A DNA stretch of 64,000 nt from Natronobeatus ordinarius (lineage in GTDB: Archaea; Halobacteriota; Halobacteria; Halobacteriales; Natrialbaceae). Under the pieces are notes generated by a model that saw only the letters and a list, made by a program, of their open reading frames with translations, had not been told where the DNA came from and ran no database searches. The DNA is taken from NCBI RefSeq assembly GCF_024362485.1, contig NZ_CP101456.1, positions 1,612,001 through 1,676,000 on the forward strand, written 5' to 3'. The position numbers and the translations under genes were made by a program. Shown one piece after another: positions 18,563 through 28,446 of the stretch (positions within the stretch are counted from its first letter, which is position 1; each line of letters opens with the position of its first letter).

Positions 18563-19489
18563 TCAGGCGACGTCCTCGCTGATCCACAGCTCGCCGTCGG
18601 GTTCGATGGTGACGAACGCGTCGAACACCTCGTCGTACACCGTCCACCGATACCGTTCGGCCACGTCGTCGCGACGCACGACGATCTCGTACTCGCCGCT
18701 GTACTCGGCGACCGCCTCGAGTTCGACCGTCGAGCCTGGCTCGACCGTGTACTCGTCGTCCACCAGTTCCTCGCCGTCGCGCGTCACGACGACCTCTACG
18801 GTGTGCGGTTCGTCGTGCAGGTTTTCGACGACCAGATCACGCGGCGGCTCGAGGGGTTCCGGCTCGTCGGTCCCGTCGTCGCGTTCGGACTCGTCCTCGC
18901 CGATCTCGACCGGATCCGCGTCCGGGGTCGCGCCGACGAAGACGCCGGCCGCCCGTTCCGGCGCGGGCCGGTCGTCGTCGGTGACCCGGATCACGACGCT
19001 GTGGTGGTGGTCGACGGCGGGATACTCCTGGCCGTCCTCCCGGCGATCCGTCTCGCACAGGTAGACGACGACGGTCTCGTCGTCGGGTCGTTCGACGCCC
19101 TCAACGGTGAGCGAAAAGCCGTGGGTGAGCCAGTGTTCGGCGACGACGAGGGACGACTCGTCGTAGTCGGTCGTCTCGAGGAACGCGCGTTCCTCCTCGG
19201 CCAGTCGCTCGAGGTCGACCAGCTCTTCGGCGTCCGTCGCCGACCGGAGCAGTACCAGGTGCGGTTCGGCGGCCGGCGGCGCTTCCGTCTCGAGCCAGCC
19301 CGGCTCGTCGACGACGGCCGTCTCCTCGTACGCTACCGTGTTTGCACCTGCGTCGGGTCGAACGCAGTGATCCGTGTCAGTCGACTCCCCGTTCTCGTCG
19401 TCGCTGGATTCCGGATCTCCGGAGAGACAGCCAGCGCCGAGGAGGGCGACGGCGGAGCCAGTTCCGGCGAGCAGCGTCCGACGGTTCAT
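18563..19489 (-). CDS. Tat lipoprotein of unknown function
   Basis: The 308-residue product begins MNRRTLLAGTGSAVALLGAG with a lipobox ending GAGC, so it is a twin-arginine lipoprotein. An acidic spacer (GDPESSDDENGE) follows. The mature protein is beta-rich, and its last third (about 225-308: VVENLHDEPHTVEVVVTRDG and GSTVELEAVAEYSGEYEIVV) looks like an immunoglobulin-like domain found in haloarchaeal surface proteins. It starts 54 bases after the end of the regulatory operon on the same strand and might be part of it. No enzymatic motif is seen. Confidence 0.75.
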   Translation of the reverse strand: MNRRTLLAGTGSAVALLGAGCLSGDPESSDDENGESTDTDHCVRPDAGANTVAYEETAVVDEPGWLETEAPPAAEPHLVLLRSATDAEELVDLERLAEEERAFLETTDYDESSLVVAEHWLTHGFSLTVEGVERPDDETVVVYLCETDRREDGQEYPAVDHHHSVVIRVTDDDRPAPERAAGVFVGATPDADPVEIGEDESERDDGTDEPEPLEPPRDLVVENLHDEPHTVEVVVTRDGEELVDDEYTVEPGSTVELEAVAEYSGEYEIVVRRDDVAERYRWTVYDEVFDAFVTIEPDGELWISEDVA

Positions 19490-19543
19490 ACGTGACGTCC
19501 CAGAGCGATCGGTATCTGTCTTCGGGGAGGTGAACGAACGATT

Positions 19544-21238
19544 TCACCGATCGAAGACGGTGTCGAAGAACTTCCGCTCGGCGGCCCGGAGGTGCTGGGT
19601 GAACGTCGCGGGGGAGATGCCGAGTCGGTCGGCGACCTCCTCGCCGGTGCTCGCGCGCGGCCAGTCGAAGTAGCCCGCGAAGACGGCCGTCTCGAGCGCC
19701 TCTCGCTGTTTCTCGGTGAGCTCGCGCTCGAGCAGCGCGTCGTACTCCGGCCGGTCGTCGTCGGATCGATCGGCGGTGCGCTGGGCGACGAAACTTGCGG
19801 CGGGACACTCCGCTTCCACCACGTCGATCAGTCGGCGCGCGTCGGTTCCGTGGGGGAGGTCGACGACGATGCGCATGTCGCCGTCGTCGATCGACGTGGA
19901 CGTCACCTGGCCGCCGTGGCCCGCGAGTGCGTCGACGAGAGAGACACCGCTCGTGGTCCGGGCCTCGAACTCGTACTCGCCGTAGCCGCTGGTAATGGCT
20001 CGAACGTCGTCGATCCACTCGACCTGGCTGGCCCGTTCGAAGAACTCCTCCCGGGGGAGCTCACTCGCCACGCCGTAGGCGAGGAGCGCGCCGTCGCGCT
20101 TTAGAATCCGATCGACGTGGATGTGTCCACCTTCGTCTCGCGAGAGCGCGGCCAACTCCTCGGCGACGCCCTCGAGCTGGAACTCGAGTTCGAGTGACGT
20201 GTCACTCACCAGCGCCTCCCGTCGCTCGATCGCGGCGATCGCGTGGCCGACGACGTCACCGAGCCCGTCGAGGACGTCGAGCTGGGAGCCGGTGAACGCG
20301 TTCGGTCGGCCAGCGTAGACGTTCAGGACGCCATAGAGGAGGTCGTCGTGGAGGATCGGGACGGACGCCGAGGAGCGGTAGCCGCGCTCCAGCGCCCGCT
20401 CACGCCACGGTTCGAACGACGCGTCCGACTGGATGTCGTGAGCGAGCTGGATCTCGTGCGTCCTGACCGCTCGTCCCGACGGCCCCTGACCGGTGGCCTC
20501 GTCGTCGACTGTGATGGTGACTGCCTCGAGGTAGCCCGCTTCGACCCCTGCCGACGCCGACGGAAGGATCTCGTTACCGCCGCGTTGCAGCTGGCCGATC
20601 CAGGCGAACCGGTAGCTGTCCGACTCGGCGAGTCGATCGCAGACGGCCTGCTCGAGCTCCTCCCGCGTCGACGTGGTGATGACGTCGTGGGTGATCGTCT
20701 GACTGATCTCGTTCAGCCGGTTGAGCGACTCCAGTTGTTTTCGCCGCCGCTCGCGGTCTCGCTCCTGTCGCGTCCGTTCGATCGAGTGGTGGATCGACCG
20801 GATCAATAGGTCGTCGGTCACCTCTCCTTTGACGAGGTAGTCCTGGGCGCCGCGCTCGATGGCTTCGATCCCGACGTCCTGATCGCGAACGCCCGTGAGG
20901 ACGAGCACCGGTGTCCACTCGACGACCTCGAGCGACCGGGAGAGTGTCTCGAGTCCGGTGCTGTCCGGGAGGTTCAGGTCGAGGAGGACGACGTCGACGG
21001 AGTTCGACTCGAGGTGGTCGATGCCAGCCTCGAGTCGTGACGCTTGGACGAGGGTCGGCTTGCTTCCCGCGACGCCGGCGGATTCGACGCGCTGTGTCAG
21101 TTCGTCGGTGCGTCGAAGCATTTCCTCGATCAGGCGGGCGTCACCGGGGTTGTCCTCGACGAGGAGAACGTCGAGTCCCTCGCTCTCGTCCGTATCGTCC
21201 TGCGTCTCGACGCGGTCGGGAATCTCGTCGGTGCTCAC
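19544..21238 (-). CDS. REC-GAF-HTH_10 (Bat-type) transcriptional regulator
   Basis: A 564-residue regulator. Residues 22-140 form a receiver domain with Asp87 in [12 protein letters not shown]. About 170-340 is a GAF sensor domain ([20 protein letters not shown]). About 350-490 matches the bacterio-opsin-activator region, and the C terminus is an HTH_10 DNA-binding domain ([39 protein letters not shown]). The frame is open to 21421, but I chose GTG 21238, which overlaps the stop of the preceding response regulator gene as GTGA. The 61 residues upstream are antisense-like and Arg-rich. It is probably the output protein of the kinase encoded first in this operon. Confidence 0.88.
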   Translation of the reverse strand: MSTDEIPDRVETQDDTDESEGLDVLLVEDNPGDARLIEEMLRRTDELTQRVESAGVAGSKPTLVQASRLEAGIDHLESNSVDVVLLDLNLPDSTGLETLSRSLEVVEWTPVLVLTGVRDQDVGIEAIERGAQDYLVKGEVTDDLLIRSIHHSIERTRQERDRERRRKQLESLNRLNEISQTITHDVITTSTREELEQAVCDRLAESDSYRFAWIGQLQRGGNEILPSASAGVEAGYLEAVTITVDDEATGQGPSGRAVRTHEIQLAHDIQSDASFEPWRERALERGYRSSASVPILHDDLLYGVLNVYAGRPNAFTGSQLDVLDGLGDVVGHAIAAIERREALVSDTSLELEFQLEGVAEELAALSRDEGGHIHVDRILKRDGALLAYGVASELPREEFFERASQVEWIDDVRAITSGYGEYEFEARTTSGVSLVDALAGHGGQVTSTSIDDGDMRIVVDLPHGTDARRLIDVVEAECPAASFVAQRTADRSDDDRPEYDALLERELTEKQREALETAVFAGYFDWPRASTGEEVADRLGISPATFTQHLRAAERKFFDTVFDR

Positions 21239-21699
21239 GATTCGTTCCCCTCCGTTGGCAGTCGAACGACGCGGAACCAGAACGCTTCGAACGCCTTGAC
21301 GGCGTCGATGAACTCGTCCGGATCGACCGGCTTCGTGAGGTAGGCGTTGGCGTGGAGTTCGTAGGACCTGACGACGTCCTCTTCGGCTTTCGAGCTTGTC
21401 AGCACGATCACCGGGATACACCGCAGCTCCGGATCGCCCTTGAGTTCCTCGAGCACCTCGTCGCCGTTCTTGCGTGGGAGGTTGAGGTCGAGCAGAATCA
21501 GGTCCGGGCGCGGGGCGTCCTCGTACGCCTCGCGCTGGGCGAGGAACTCGAGCGCTTCGTGGCCGTCGGTGACGACGTGGAGGTCGTTCTCGATTCGTCC
21601 CTGTTTGAACGCCTCCTTCGTGAGGCGGACGTCGCCGGGGTTGTCCTCGACGAGCAGTATCTGTGCCGGTTCGGATGACGTCGGTCGGATCTCAGACAT
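21235..21699 (-). CDS. receiver-only response regulator
   Basis: A 154-residue CheY-like protein. The acidic pocket [13 protein letters not shown] is near 14-26, the phospho-acceptor is Asp71 in [14 protein letters not shown], and the later signatures [13 protein letters not shown] and [14 protein letters not shown] carry the conserved Thr/Ser and Lys. No output domain is present. It overlaps the kinase gene upstream by eight bases and the Bat-type regulator downstream by four bases. It probably relays phosphate between them or competes for it. Similar small regulators beside PAS kinases are common in haloarchaea. Confidence 0.9.
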   Translation of the reverse strand: MSEIRPTSSEPAQILLVEDNPGDVRLTKEAFKQGRIENDLHVVTDGHEALEFLAQREAYEDAPRPDLILLDLNLPRKNGDEVLEELKGDPELRCIPVIVLTSSKAEEDVVRSYELHANAYLTKPVDPDEFIDAVKAFEAFWFRVVRLPTEGNES

Positions 21700-24600
21700 G
21701 GTCGGTTGGAATGGCTGGCAGGGTGAACGAGACGGTCGATCCTACACCGGGTTCGGAGTCGACCCAGATCCGGCCGCCGTGTCGTTCGACGATTCGTTCA
21801 CAGAGCGCGAGGCCGATGCCGGCACCCTCGTACTCCTCGACGCTGTGGAGACGGTTGAACACCTCGAAGATCCGGTCGGTCTGGTCGGGGTCGATGCCGA
21901 TCCCCTCGTCCTCGACCGAGACGACCCACTCCGAGCCGCGCTCCTCGGCGAAGACGGTGACGCGCGGGGGGTCGTCGCCGGCGTACGTGATCGCGTTGTC
22001 GAGGACGTTCTGGAACAGCTGTCGAAGCTGCCCCGGATCGCCGTGGACGTGCGGGAGCGCATCCACGTCGACGACGGCGTCGCACTCGTCGACTTTCATC
22101 CCGAGGTCGGTCAAGACGTCCTCGACGACGTCCTCGAGGTCGACGGGCTCGAGCGGATCGCCACGCGTGTCGACCCGCGAGTACGCGAGGAGCCCGTCGA
22201 TCATCTCCTGCATTCGGTCCGCGCCGTCGACGGCGAACTCGATGAACTCTCGGCCGTCCGAATCGAGCTCGTCGGCGTACCGGCGCTCGATCAGCGTGAG
22301 GTAGCTCGAGACCATCCGCAGGGGCTCCTGGAGGTCGTGGGAGGCGGCGTAGGCGAACTGTTCGAGTCGCTCGTTGGACTCCTCGAGTTTCCGCTGGTAC
22401 TCCTTGCGCTCGGTGACGTCCTGCACCATGACCATCCCGGCGAACACCGCAGACTGTTCGTCACGTACAGGGACCGTGTGGACGAGCAACTCTCGGCCCG
22501 CGAGCGCTATCTCGAACGCGTTCTCCTCGCCCTCGAGGGCAGCGCGGAACTTCGGCTCGATCTCGGCGATAACGTCCTCCGAGTACCGATCGTGGATCGA
22601 CGTCCCGATCACGTCGTCGCTGGTCATGTTGAGTTCATCGAGTAACTCTCCGCCGACGAGCGTGTACTGGAGATCCTCGTCGAACAGCCCGACGGCGCCG
22701 TTCGGGAAGTGATCGACCAGCGTCCGGTAGCGCCGTTCTGACTCCTCGAGCCGTCGCTGTCGCGCCCGGCGTTCGGAGATATCCCGGACGACGCCGATTC
22801 GCCTCCGTTCGCCGGACGCCTCGTCGACGTGGCTCGTGATCGTCGCTTCGGTCGGAACCCGCTCGCCGTCGGCCGTCTCGAGGTCGGCCTCGAGTTTCGT
22901 CTCGTCCGGCTCGGCTGCCAGTTGCCGGGCCCGTTCCATCACCGCCTCGTCGGCGACGAGCGAGCCGTGGGCCCCGAGGAGCTCCTCTCGGCTGTAGCCG
23001 GTCAGCTCAGTGTACGCCCGGTTGACCATCGTGAACCGGCCCTCGGCGTCGACCGTGTAGATGCCGTCGTCGACCGTCTCCACGATCGTCTCGTACTTCG
23101 AGAGCCGCCGTTCTCGCTCCTTTCGTTCGGTGACGTCCCGGGTGACGCCGACGCGGCCCGTCTCGGCGCCCAGCTCGAGGGGAACGAACTGATTCTGCAC
23201 GGTTCGTGTCTCTCCGTCCGGCCCGTCGATCTCCGTTTCGAACTCCACCGCGTCGAGTTCGCCGTCGACGAGCTGTCGCCACTCCGCTTCGTCCGTGTCG
23301 ACGAAGCGATCGCCGAAGAAGCGAGAGCCGTGGGAGCCGAGCAACTCCGCTCGCGTATGCCGGCTCATCGAGACGAACGCGTCGTTGACGAAGACGATCG
23401 TCCCCTCTCCGTCGGTGGCGTACACGCCGTCGTTCACCGTCTCGACCATCCGCTCGAATCGCTCTAACTGGCGCTCGCGCTCCTTTCGTTCGCTCACGTC
23501 CCGGAAGTACACCGACAGCCCCGTCTCGGAGGGGTAGGCGCTCACCTCGAGCCAGCCGTCCGCGACCGGCGAGTACGCCTCGAACGTGACCGACTCCTGG
23601 GTCGCCATCGCTCGCCGGTACTCCTCCTCGAAGCGCGATCCGACGGCGCTCGGGAACGCCTCCCAGACGCTCTCGCCGATCAGGTCGCGATCCTCGGCAT
23701 CGAGGAGCTCCCTGGCGCGGTCGTTGATGTAGGTAACGTTCCAGTCCGTATCGAACGCGTTGAACGCGTCGGTGACGCGCTCGAGCGTCGTCTCGAGTCG
23801 GCGCTCGAGTCGCTTCTCCTCGGTAATGTCCTTGAGCGCGTACACCGCGCCGTCGAACCGGCCCTCGGCGTCGTAAAGCGGCGCACAGTGGGCCGTTATC
23901 CACACCCGTGTGCCGTCCGGGTGGTCGATGCCGATCACCTCGTCGTACACCGGTTCGCCGGTCTCCTGGACGATCGAGAACGGTAGCTCCGCACCCGACA
24001 GCGCCTCGCCCGACTCGTCGACGATGTTCCACCGATCGTCGTCGTGGACGTACGTCCGAAGTTCCTCGAGCGAGCGGCCCAGGATCGCCTCGGCGCGGTC
24101 GTTCGCGAAGACGTTCATCCCGTCGGCGTCGATGAGCGTGATGCCGACCGGGCTCGTCTCGAGGATCCGGTCTTTCAGGGCCCGTTCTGCGCGCAGTTGC
24201 TCCTCGGTCCGCTTCTGGTCGGTGACGTCCTTGAACGCGAGGATCACGCCCGTCACCTCGCCATCGGCGGATCGGAGCGGCCCGGCGTTGACCGAGAGCC
24301 AGACGCGGCCGCCGTCGGGATCGGCGACCCCCATTCTGAACCCGAGGGCCCGTTCTCCGTTCTCTACCACCCGCTTGGACGGGACCAGTTCGTCGGGGAG
24401 CGGCGCCCCCGACTCGTCGACGAACCCCCACCCGGGATCGTCGTTCGACATCGCCTCGATCGTCTCCCGGTCGCGCCGGAGGATCTCCGTGGCGCGCTCG
24501 TTGGCGGAGACGACCGCCCCGTCGGCGTCGAGGTGGAGGATGCCGACCGGGCTCGTCTCGACGATCCGATCCCTGAGCGCCCGTTCTTCCCTGAGCCGTC

Positions 24601-25132
24601 GGTTCTTCGCTTCGTTCTCGATCGCCGATGCGAGGAGATTGGCGACGCTCTGAACGAACGTGACGTCGGCCTCCGTGAACGTCCGTTGGTCGGTCGTATG
24701 GACGCCGAAGACACCCCACGGCTCCTCGATCGAGCCGACGACGACGTTGACGCCGCTCGTAACGTCGTGCTCGACGAGGACGTCCAGGCCGGAAACGCGT
24801 GACTCGTTCTCGAGGTCCTCGACCACGACCGGCGCTTCGGTGAGCAGCGTCTGCCCGGCCTGTGAGTCGGGACCTGTCGGAACCGTCGCCGAGCCGACGA
24901 CCCCGCCGTCCCAGCCGACGCCCTGAACGAGTCGCAACTCCTCGCCCCCCGGCAACAGCTCGAGGATATTACAGTAGTCTGCCCCGAGCGTCTCGCGGAC
25001 GGCCTCGGTCGTTTCGAACATGAATTCGTCGAGGTCACGGGACTCGAGCGCCCGTTTTCCGAGTTCGGCGACGACCTCCTGCTGTCGAACGCGGGCCTCG
25101 AGGTCGCCGTCCGCGTGGTTGGAGGTGGCCAT
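21692..25132 (-). CDS. GAF-multi-PAS sensor histidine kinase
   Basis: A 1146-residue soluble kinase with no membrane segment. An N-terminal GAF domain (about 20-175) is followed by six PAS-like units starting at motifs such as [74 protein letters not shown] and [16 protein letters not shown]. The kinase core has an H-box [16 protein letters not shown] with His932, then an HATPase with [13 protein letters not shown] and [18 protein letters not shown]. The frame opens at 25381, but ATG 25132 is chosen: a catttaccc TATA-like element lies about 30-40 bases upstream and the preceding 83 residues are not kinase-like. It heads an operon with the two regulators. Confidence 0.92.
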   Translation of the reverse strand: MATSNHADGDLEARVRQQEVVAELGKRALESRDLDEFMFETTEAVRETLGADYCNILELLPGGEELRLVQGVGWDGGVVGSATVPTGPDSQAGQTLLTEAPVVVEDLENESRVSGLDVLVEHDVTSGVNVVVGSIEEPWGVFGVHTTDQRTFTEADVTFVQSVANLLASAIENEAKNRRLREERALRDRIVETSPVGILHLDADGAVVSANERATEILRRDRETIEAMSNDDPGWGFVDESGAPLPDELVPSKRVVENGERALGFRMGVADPDGGRVWLSVNAGPLRSADGEVTGVILAFKDVTDQKRTEEQLRAERALKDRILETSPVGITLIDADGMNVFANDRAEAILGRSLEELRTYVHDDDRWNIVDESGEALSGAELPFSIVQETGEPVYDEVIGIDHPDGTRVWITAHCAPLYDAEGRFDGAVYALKDITEEKRLERRLETTLERVTDAFNAFDTDWNVTYINDRARELLDAEDRDLIGESVWEAFPSAVGSRFEEEYRRAMATQESVTFEAYSPVADGWLEVSAYPSETGLSVYFRDVSERKERERQLERFERMVETVNDGVYATDGEGTIVFVNDAFVSMSRHTRAELLGSHGSRFFGDRFVDTDEAEWRQLVDGELDAVEFETEIDGPDGETRTVQNQFVPLELGAETGRVGVTRDVTERKERERRLSKYETIVETVDDGIYTVDAEGRFTMVNRAYTELTGYSREELLGAHGSLVADEAVMERARQLAAEPDETKLEADLETADGERVPTEATITSHVDEASGERRRIGVVRDISERRARQRRLEESERRYRTLVDHFPNGAVGLFDEDLQYTLVGGELLDELNMTSDDVIGTSIHDRYSEDVIAEIEPKFRAALEGEENAFEIALAGRELLVHTVPVRDEQSAVFAGMVMVQDVTERKEYQRKLEESNERLEQFAYAASHDLQEPLRMVSSYLTLIERRYADELDSDGREFIEFAVDGADRMQEMIDGLLAYSRVDTRGDPLEPVDLEDVVEDVLTDLGMKVDECDAVVDVDALPHVHGDPGQLRQLFQNVLDNAITYAGDDPPRVTVFAEERGSEWVVSVEDEGIGIDPDQTDRIFEVFNRLHSVEEYEGAGIGLALCERIVERHGGRIWVDSEPGVGSTVSFTLPAIPTDHV

Positions 25133-25368
25133 TGAATTACCCCACCTGATGCGACGAGCACGGGTAAATGTGGCGCCGACCTCGCCACTGAATAACAGAT
25201 TTGTGAAAAGCCGTCCGGGATCCTGACTGTCGGCAAGACCGGCTGACAGCCACGAACACGGGCGAGGGAGACGAGCCCGATTCCGGACCGGTCCGATTCG
25301 CTGACGTACTGTCAAACCGTGCAACTGTGTTATCCCCGTACACGCCCTCCCTACCCCTGGAGAACACA

Positions 25369-25971
25369 ATGAGTTCGACAACTACCAACGGCGCGCAAGC
25401 AGTACCGTACAGCCTCGAGACGGGATGGCGAACGCTCGCGATGGCCGGCAGCGTGATCGGGCTGGTCGGCATCCTGGCGATCGCCTTCCCGCTCGCGACA
25501 GGGCTTTCGATCACCTACGGGATCGGCCTGCTGCTGGTCCTCGGCGGCGTCGTCCACGGCGCCCACGCGTTCACGGCGCGTGGCTGGCGGGGCTCGGTCT
25601 GGCAGCTCACCCTCGGCGCCGTCTCTGTGATCGCCGGCCTGCTCTTGCTCGTCAACCCGATCCTCGGACTGGCGAGCCTGACGCTGCTGGTGATTGCCTA
25701 CCTGCTCGTCGACGGCGTCGCCGAACTGGCGACGAGCTACCGGATGGCCGGCCAGGCCGGCCGGGGCTGGGTCGCCGTCAGCGGCGCGATCTCGCTCGTG
25801 CTGGCCGCCCTCCTCTGGGCCGGCTTCCCGGCCGACGCGGCCTGGGCGATCGGACTGCTGGTCGGCGTGAGCCTGTTCGTGACCGGCTCCTCGATGGTCC
25901 TCGTGGCGTTCGCCGGTCGTGGCGTGGAAGAGGACGTGAGCCCGCCCACAGCCGAACCGCGCCGCACCTGA
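25369..25971 (+). CDS. HdeD family membrane protein
   Basis: A 200-residue protein with six hydrophobic helices, matching the HdeD family of small membrane proteins (linked to acid resistance in enterobacteria; role unknown in archaea). Family-like repeats are GIGLLLVLGGVVHGAHAF, TLGAVSVIAGLLLLVNP and AIGLLVGVSLFVTGSSMV. ATG 25369 is preceded at about seven bases by GGAG. An earlier in-frame start at 25327 is less likely. It is transcribed divergently from the kinase operon. Confidence 0.85.
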   Translation: MSSTTTNGAQAVPYSLETGWRTLAMAGSVIGLVGILAIAFPLATGLSITYGIGLLLVLGGVVHGAHAFTARGWRGSVWQLTLGAVSVIAGLLLLVNPILGLASLTLLVIAYLLVDGVAELATSYRMAGQAGRGWVAVSGAISLVLAALLWAGFPADAAWAIGLLVGVSLFVTGSSMVLVAFAGRGVEEDVSPPTAEPRRT

Positions 25972-26053
25972 GTCGCGTCACACGCGAGTTCACATCTTTC
26001 AGTCGTTCCATCTTTCAGTCGTTCGTCACCGCTCGAGCGAGCGTGACGGGGTG

Positions 26054-26551
26054 CTACTCGAGTGCGTCCGCGACGTCGTCCCACTCGAGGAACGCGGGCC
26101 ACTCCCGGCTCACCCAGGCCGCCTCGACCGTCCGCTCCTCGTCGATCAGGAACGCGGCCATCCGGGGCTCGCTGACGCCGGCCATCCCGTCGAGGTCGTG
26201 GGCGACGCCGTAAGTTTCGGCGACTTCGTTCGTCGGGTCCGAAAAGAGCGCGAACGGGACGTCGCGTTCCCGGAGGAAGCGAACCTGATCGTACGGCGTC
26301 GAGACGGTGATCCCGACGACGGTGGTCTCGAGGTCGTCCCAGCCGCGCTCGCCGAGTTCGTCCCAGGTGTACTGGGCGAGGAAGCTGCCGATCATCGGGG
26401 TGAACACGAGGAGGACGGGGCCGGCGAGCGCCGAGAGCGAGCGATCCTCCCAGAACTCGTCGGTGACCAGCGGCCGGGTGAAGTCGGGCGCCTCGTCGCC
26501 GGGCTCGAGGTGGTCGGCGGGACCGAGGTCGACGACCTCGAAGTCGACCAT
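26054..26551 (-). CDS. peroxiredoxin-fold protein lacking all cysteines
   Basis: The 165-residue product has the AhpC/TSA thioredoxin-like layout (PGDEAPDFTRPLVTDEFW, then VLLVFTPMIGSF, then FALFSDPTNEVAETYGV). In active peroxiredoxins the segment after the Phe reads P-x3-T-x2-C. Here it is P52-MIG-S56-FL-A59, and the whole protein has no cysteine. It therefore cannot work as a thiol peroxidase by the usual mechanism. Similar Cys-less redoxins occur in other haloarchaea. Its ATG shares one base with the stop of the glutaredoxin-like gene (TGATG), so they are translated together and may act as partners. Confidence 0.85.
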   Translation of the reverse strand: MVDFEVVDLGPADHLEPGDEAPDFTRPLVTDEFWEDRSLSALAGPVLLVFTPMIGSFLAQYTWDELGERGWDDLETTVVGITVSTPYDQVRFLRERDVPFALFSDPTNEVAETYGVAHDLDGMAGVSEPRMAAFLIDEERTVEAAWVSREWPAFLEWDDVADALE

Positions 26552-26865
26552 CAGCGGACACCCCCGTCGCCGCCGTCAGCCACCGCCGGCTCGCCCGCCG
26601 CGGCTGAGCCGTCGCCGTAGGTCGACTCGAGATATTCGACGATGTTCGCACTCTCGGCCATCGTGACGCCGGTGCGCTCGTCGACGATCACCGGGACGGT
26701 CCTGACGCCGGCGACGCGCTTGACGACGTCCCGTCTCGAGTGCAGCGGCTCGACGAACCGCGAGCGATAGGGGAGGTCGTACGCCTCGAGGAGGTGGGTG
26801 ACGCGTTCGCAGTACGGACAGCCCTGGAGTCGGTAAAACGTGACGTGCGGTTCGGTCGTGCCCAT
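26551..26865 (-). CDS. glutaredoxin-like / GST N-terminal domain protein
   Basis: A 104-residue thioredoxin-fold protein with the redox motif CPYC (Cys16, Cys19) in YRLQGCPYCERVTHLLE. The cis-proline is in RTVPVIVD and the glutathione-site-like stretch is TMAESANIVEYLESTYGD. The tail is Gly/Asp-rich. The domain resembles both glutaredoxin and the N-terminal half of glutathione S-transferases. Haloarchaea use gamma-glutamylcysteine, so the thiol partner may differ. It is coupled to the Cys-less redoxin gene downstream. Confidence 0.85.
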   Translation of the reverse strand: MGTTEPHVTFYRLQGCPYCERVTHLLEAYDLPYRSRFVEPLHSRRDVVKRVAGVRTVPVIVDERTGVTMAESANIVEYLESTYGDGSAAAGEPAVADGGDGGVR

Positions 26866-26998
26866 AGAGCCCGGTTGGGGAACGCGCCGGGAATAGCCTT
26901 CGCAACCGGCGAACGCGCCCGTCGGTGATCGCGTGGCGACGAACGGGCTCGTCGATGAGAAAGCGTTAATCGGCCAGAGCGTAAACCTCAGGCAGTCA

Positions 26999-28372
26999 AT
27001 GGCGCTGTCTCCGCTCTTCGAGGTGCTGCTGGCCGCCTACGAACTCCCCGGAACGGGACTCGAGTTCGATCAGTCGACGGTGACGATCGTGGGCGTAGTC
27101 GCGGTCATCGGCCTCATTGGACTCTCGGGGTTTTTCTCCTCCTCGGAGATCGCCATGTTCTCGCTGCCAAAACACCGCGTCGAGGGGATGGTCGAGGAGG
27201 GCGTCGCGGGTGCCGAACGGGTGAAGGCGCTGAAAGCGGACCCACACCGGCTGCTCGTGACGATTCTCGTCGGGAACAACATCGTCAACATCGCGATGTC
27301 CTCGATCACCACCGCACTGCTCGGCCTCTACTTCGGCGGCCTCGAGGCGGTCGTGCTTGCCACGCTCGGCATCACGGCGATCGTCCTCCTCTTTGGCGAG
27401 AGTGCCCCCAAATCCTACGCCGTCGAGAACACCGAATCGTGGTCGATCCGCATCGCGAGGCCGCTGAAGACCGCAGAGTACCTGATGTATCCTCTCGTGG
27501 TGCTCTTCGATTACCTCACCCGACAGGTCAACCGCGTCACGGGCTCGACGGGCGCGATCGAGACGCCGTACGTCACCCGCGACGAGATCCAGGAGATGAT
27601 CGAGTCCGGCGAGCGTGAGGGCGTCTTAGCGGAGGAAGAACACGAGATGCTCACCCGCATCTTCCGCTTCAACAACACCATCGTCAAGGAGGTGATGACG
27701 CCGCGACTCGACATCACGGCGGTGCCCAAAGATGCCACCATCGACGAGGCGATCGAGACCTGTATCCAGAGTGGCCACGCCCGCATCCCGGTCTACGAGG
27801 GCAGTCTCGACCACGTGCTGGGCGTCGTCCACATCCGCGACCTCGTGCGCGACCTCAACTACGGCGAAACCGACGATCTCGAACTCGAGGACCTCATCCA
27901 GCCGACGCTGCACGTCCCCGAGTCGAAGAACGTCGACGAACTCCTCTCCGAGATGCGCGAGAACCGGATGCACATGGTGATCGTCATCGACGAGTTCGGC
28001 ACCACCGAAGGGCTCGTCACGATGGAGGACGTCGTCGAGGAGATCGTCGGCGAGATCCTCGAAGGCGGCGAGGAAGAGCCCATCGAGGAGATCGACGAGC
28101 ACACCGTCCTGACCCGCGGCGAGGTCAACATCGAGGACGTCAACGACGCCCTCGAGATCGAGCTCCCGGAAGGCGAGGAGTTCGAGACGATCGCCGGCTT
28201 CATCTTCAACCGCGCAGGCCGACTCGTCGAGGAAGGCGAAGAGATCGTCTTCGACAGCGTCCGCATCACGGTCGAGGACGTCGAGAACACCCGAATCATG
28301 AAAGTCCGGCTGACGAAACTCGAGGAGCAGGGGTCGGTCGCCGAGAACGGCGACGAGGCCAACGCAGGGTAG
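26999..28372 (+). CDS. CNNM/CorC-type membrane protein with DUF21 and CBS domains
   Basis: A 457-residue hemolysin-C/CNNM family protein, thought to export Mg2+ or other ions. Residues 1-190 form the DUF21 membrane domain (FFSSSEIAMFSLPKHRVEGM, GNNIVNIAMSS, FGESAPKSYA). Two CBS modules follow (VKEVMTPRLDITAVPKDATI and IQPTLHVPESKNVDELL), then a CorC_HlyC domain (TRGEVNIEDVNDALEIELPE, FETIAGFIFNRAGRLVEEGE). ATG 26999 is preferred over the upstream frame start at 26933 because a TATA-like cgttaatc lies about 30 bases before it. Confidence 0.9.
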   Translation: MALSPLFEVLLAAYELPGTGLEFDQSTVTIVGVVAVIGLIGLSGFFSSSEIAMFSLPKHRVEGMVEEGVAGAERVKALKADPHRLLVTILVGNNIVNIAMSSITTALLGLYFGGLEAVVLATLGITAIVLLFGESAPKSYAVENTESWSIRIARPLKTAEYLMYPLVVLFDYLTRQVNRVTGSTGAIETPYVTRDEIQEMIESGEREGVLAEEEHEMLTRIFRFNNTIVKEVMTPRLDITAVPKDATIDEAIETCIQSGHARIPVYEGSLDHVLGVVHIRDLVRDLNYGETDDLELEDLIQPTLHVPESKNVDELLSEMRENRMHMVIVIDEFGTTEGLVTMEDVVEEIVGEILEGGEEEPIEEIDEHTVLTRGEVNIEDVNDALEIELPEGEEFETIAGFIFNRAGRLVEEGEEIVFDSVRITVEDVENTRIMKVRLTKLEEQGSVAENGDEANAG

Positions 28373-28390
28373 CGGCGACGAGGCCAACGC
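28348..28390 (+). repeat. 25-base tandem duplication over the stop codon of the CNNM gene
   Basis: CGGCGACGAGGCCAACGC occurs at 28348-28365 and again at 28373-28390, a unit of 25 bases. The second copy lies after the stop codon and repeats the codons for the last residues (GDEANAG). It looks like a recent slippage or duplication event. Confidence 0.8.
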
Positions 28391-28446
28391 GGGGAGTCGG
28401 TACGTCGCGGGTCGCGCCACGCTGGGCCCTCCGCTCGCGCCGACGA

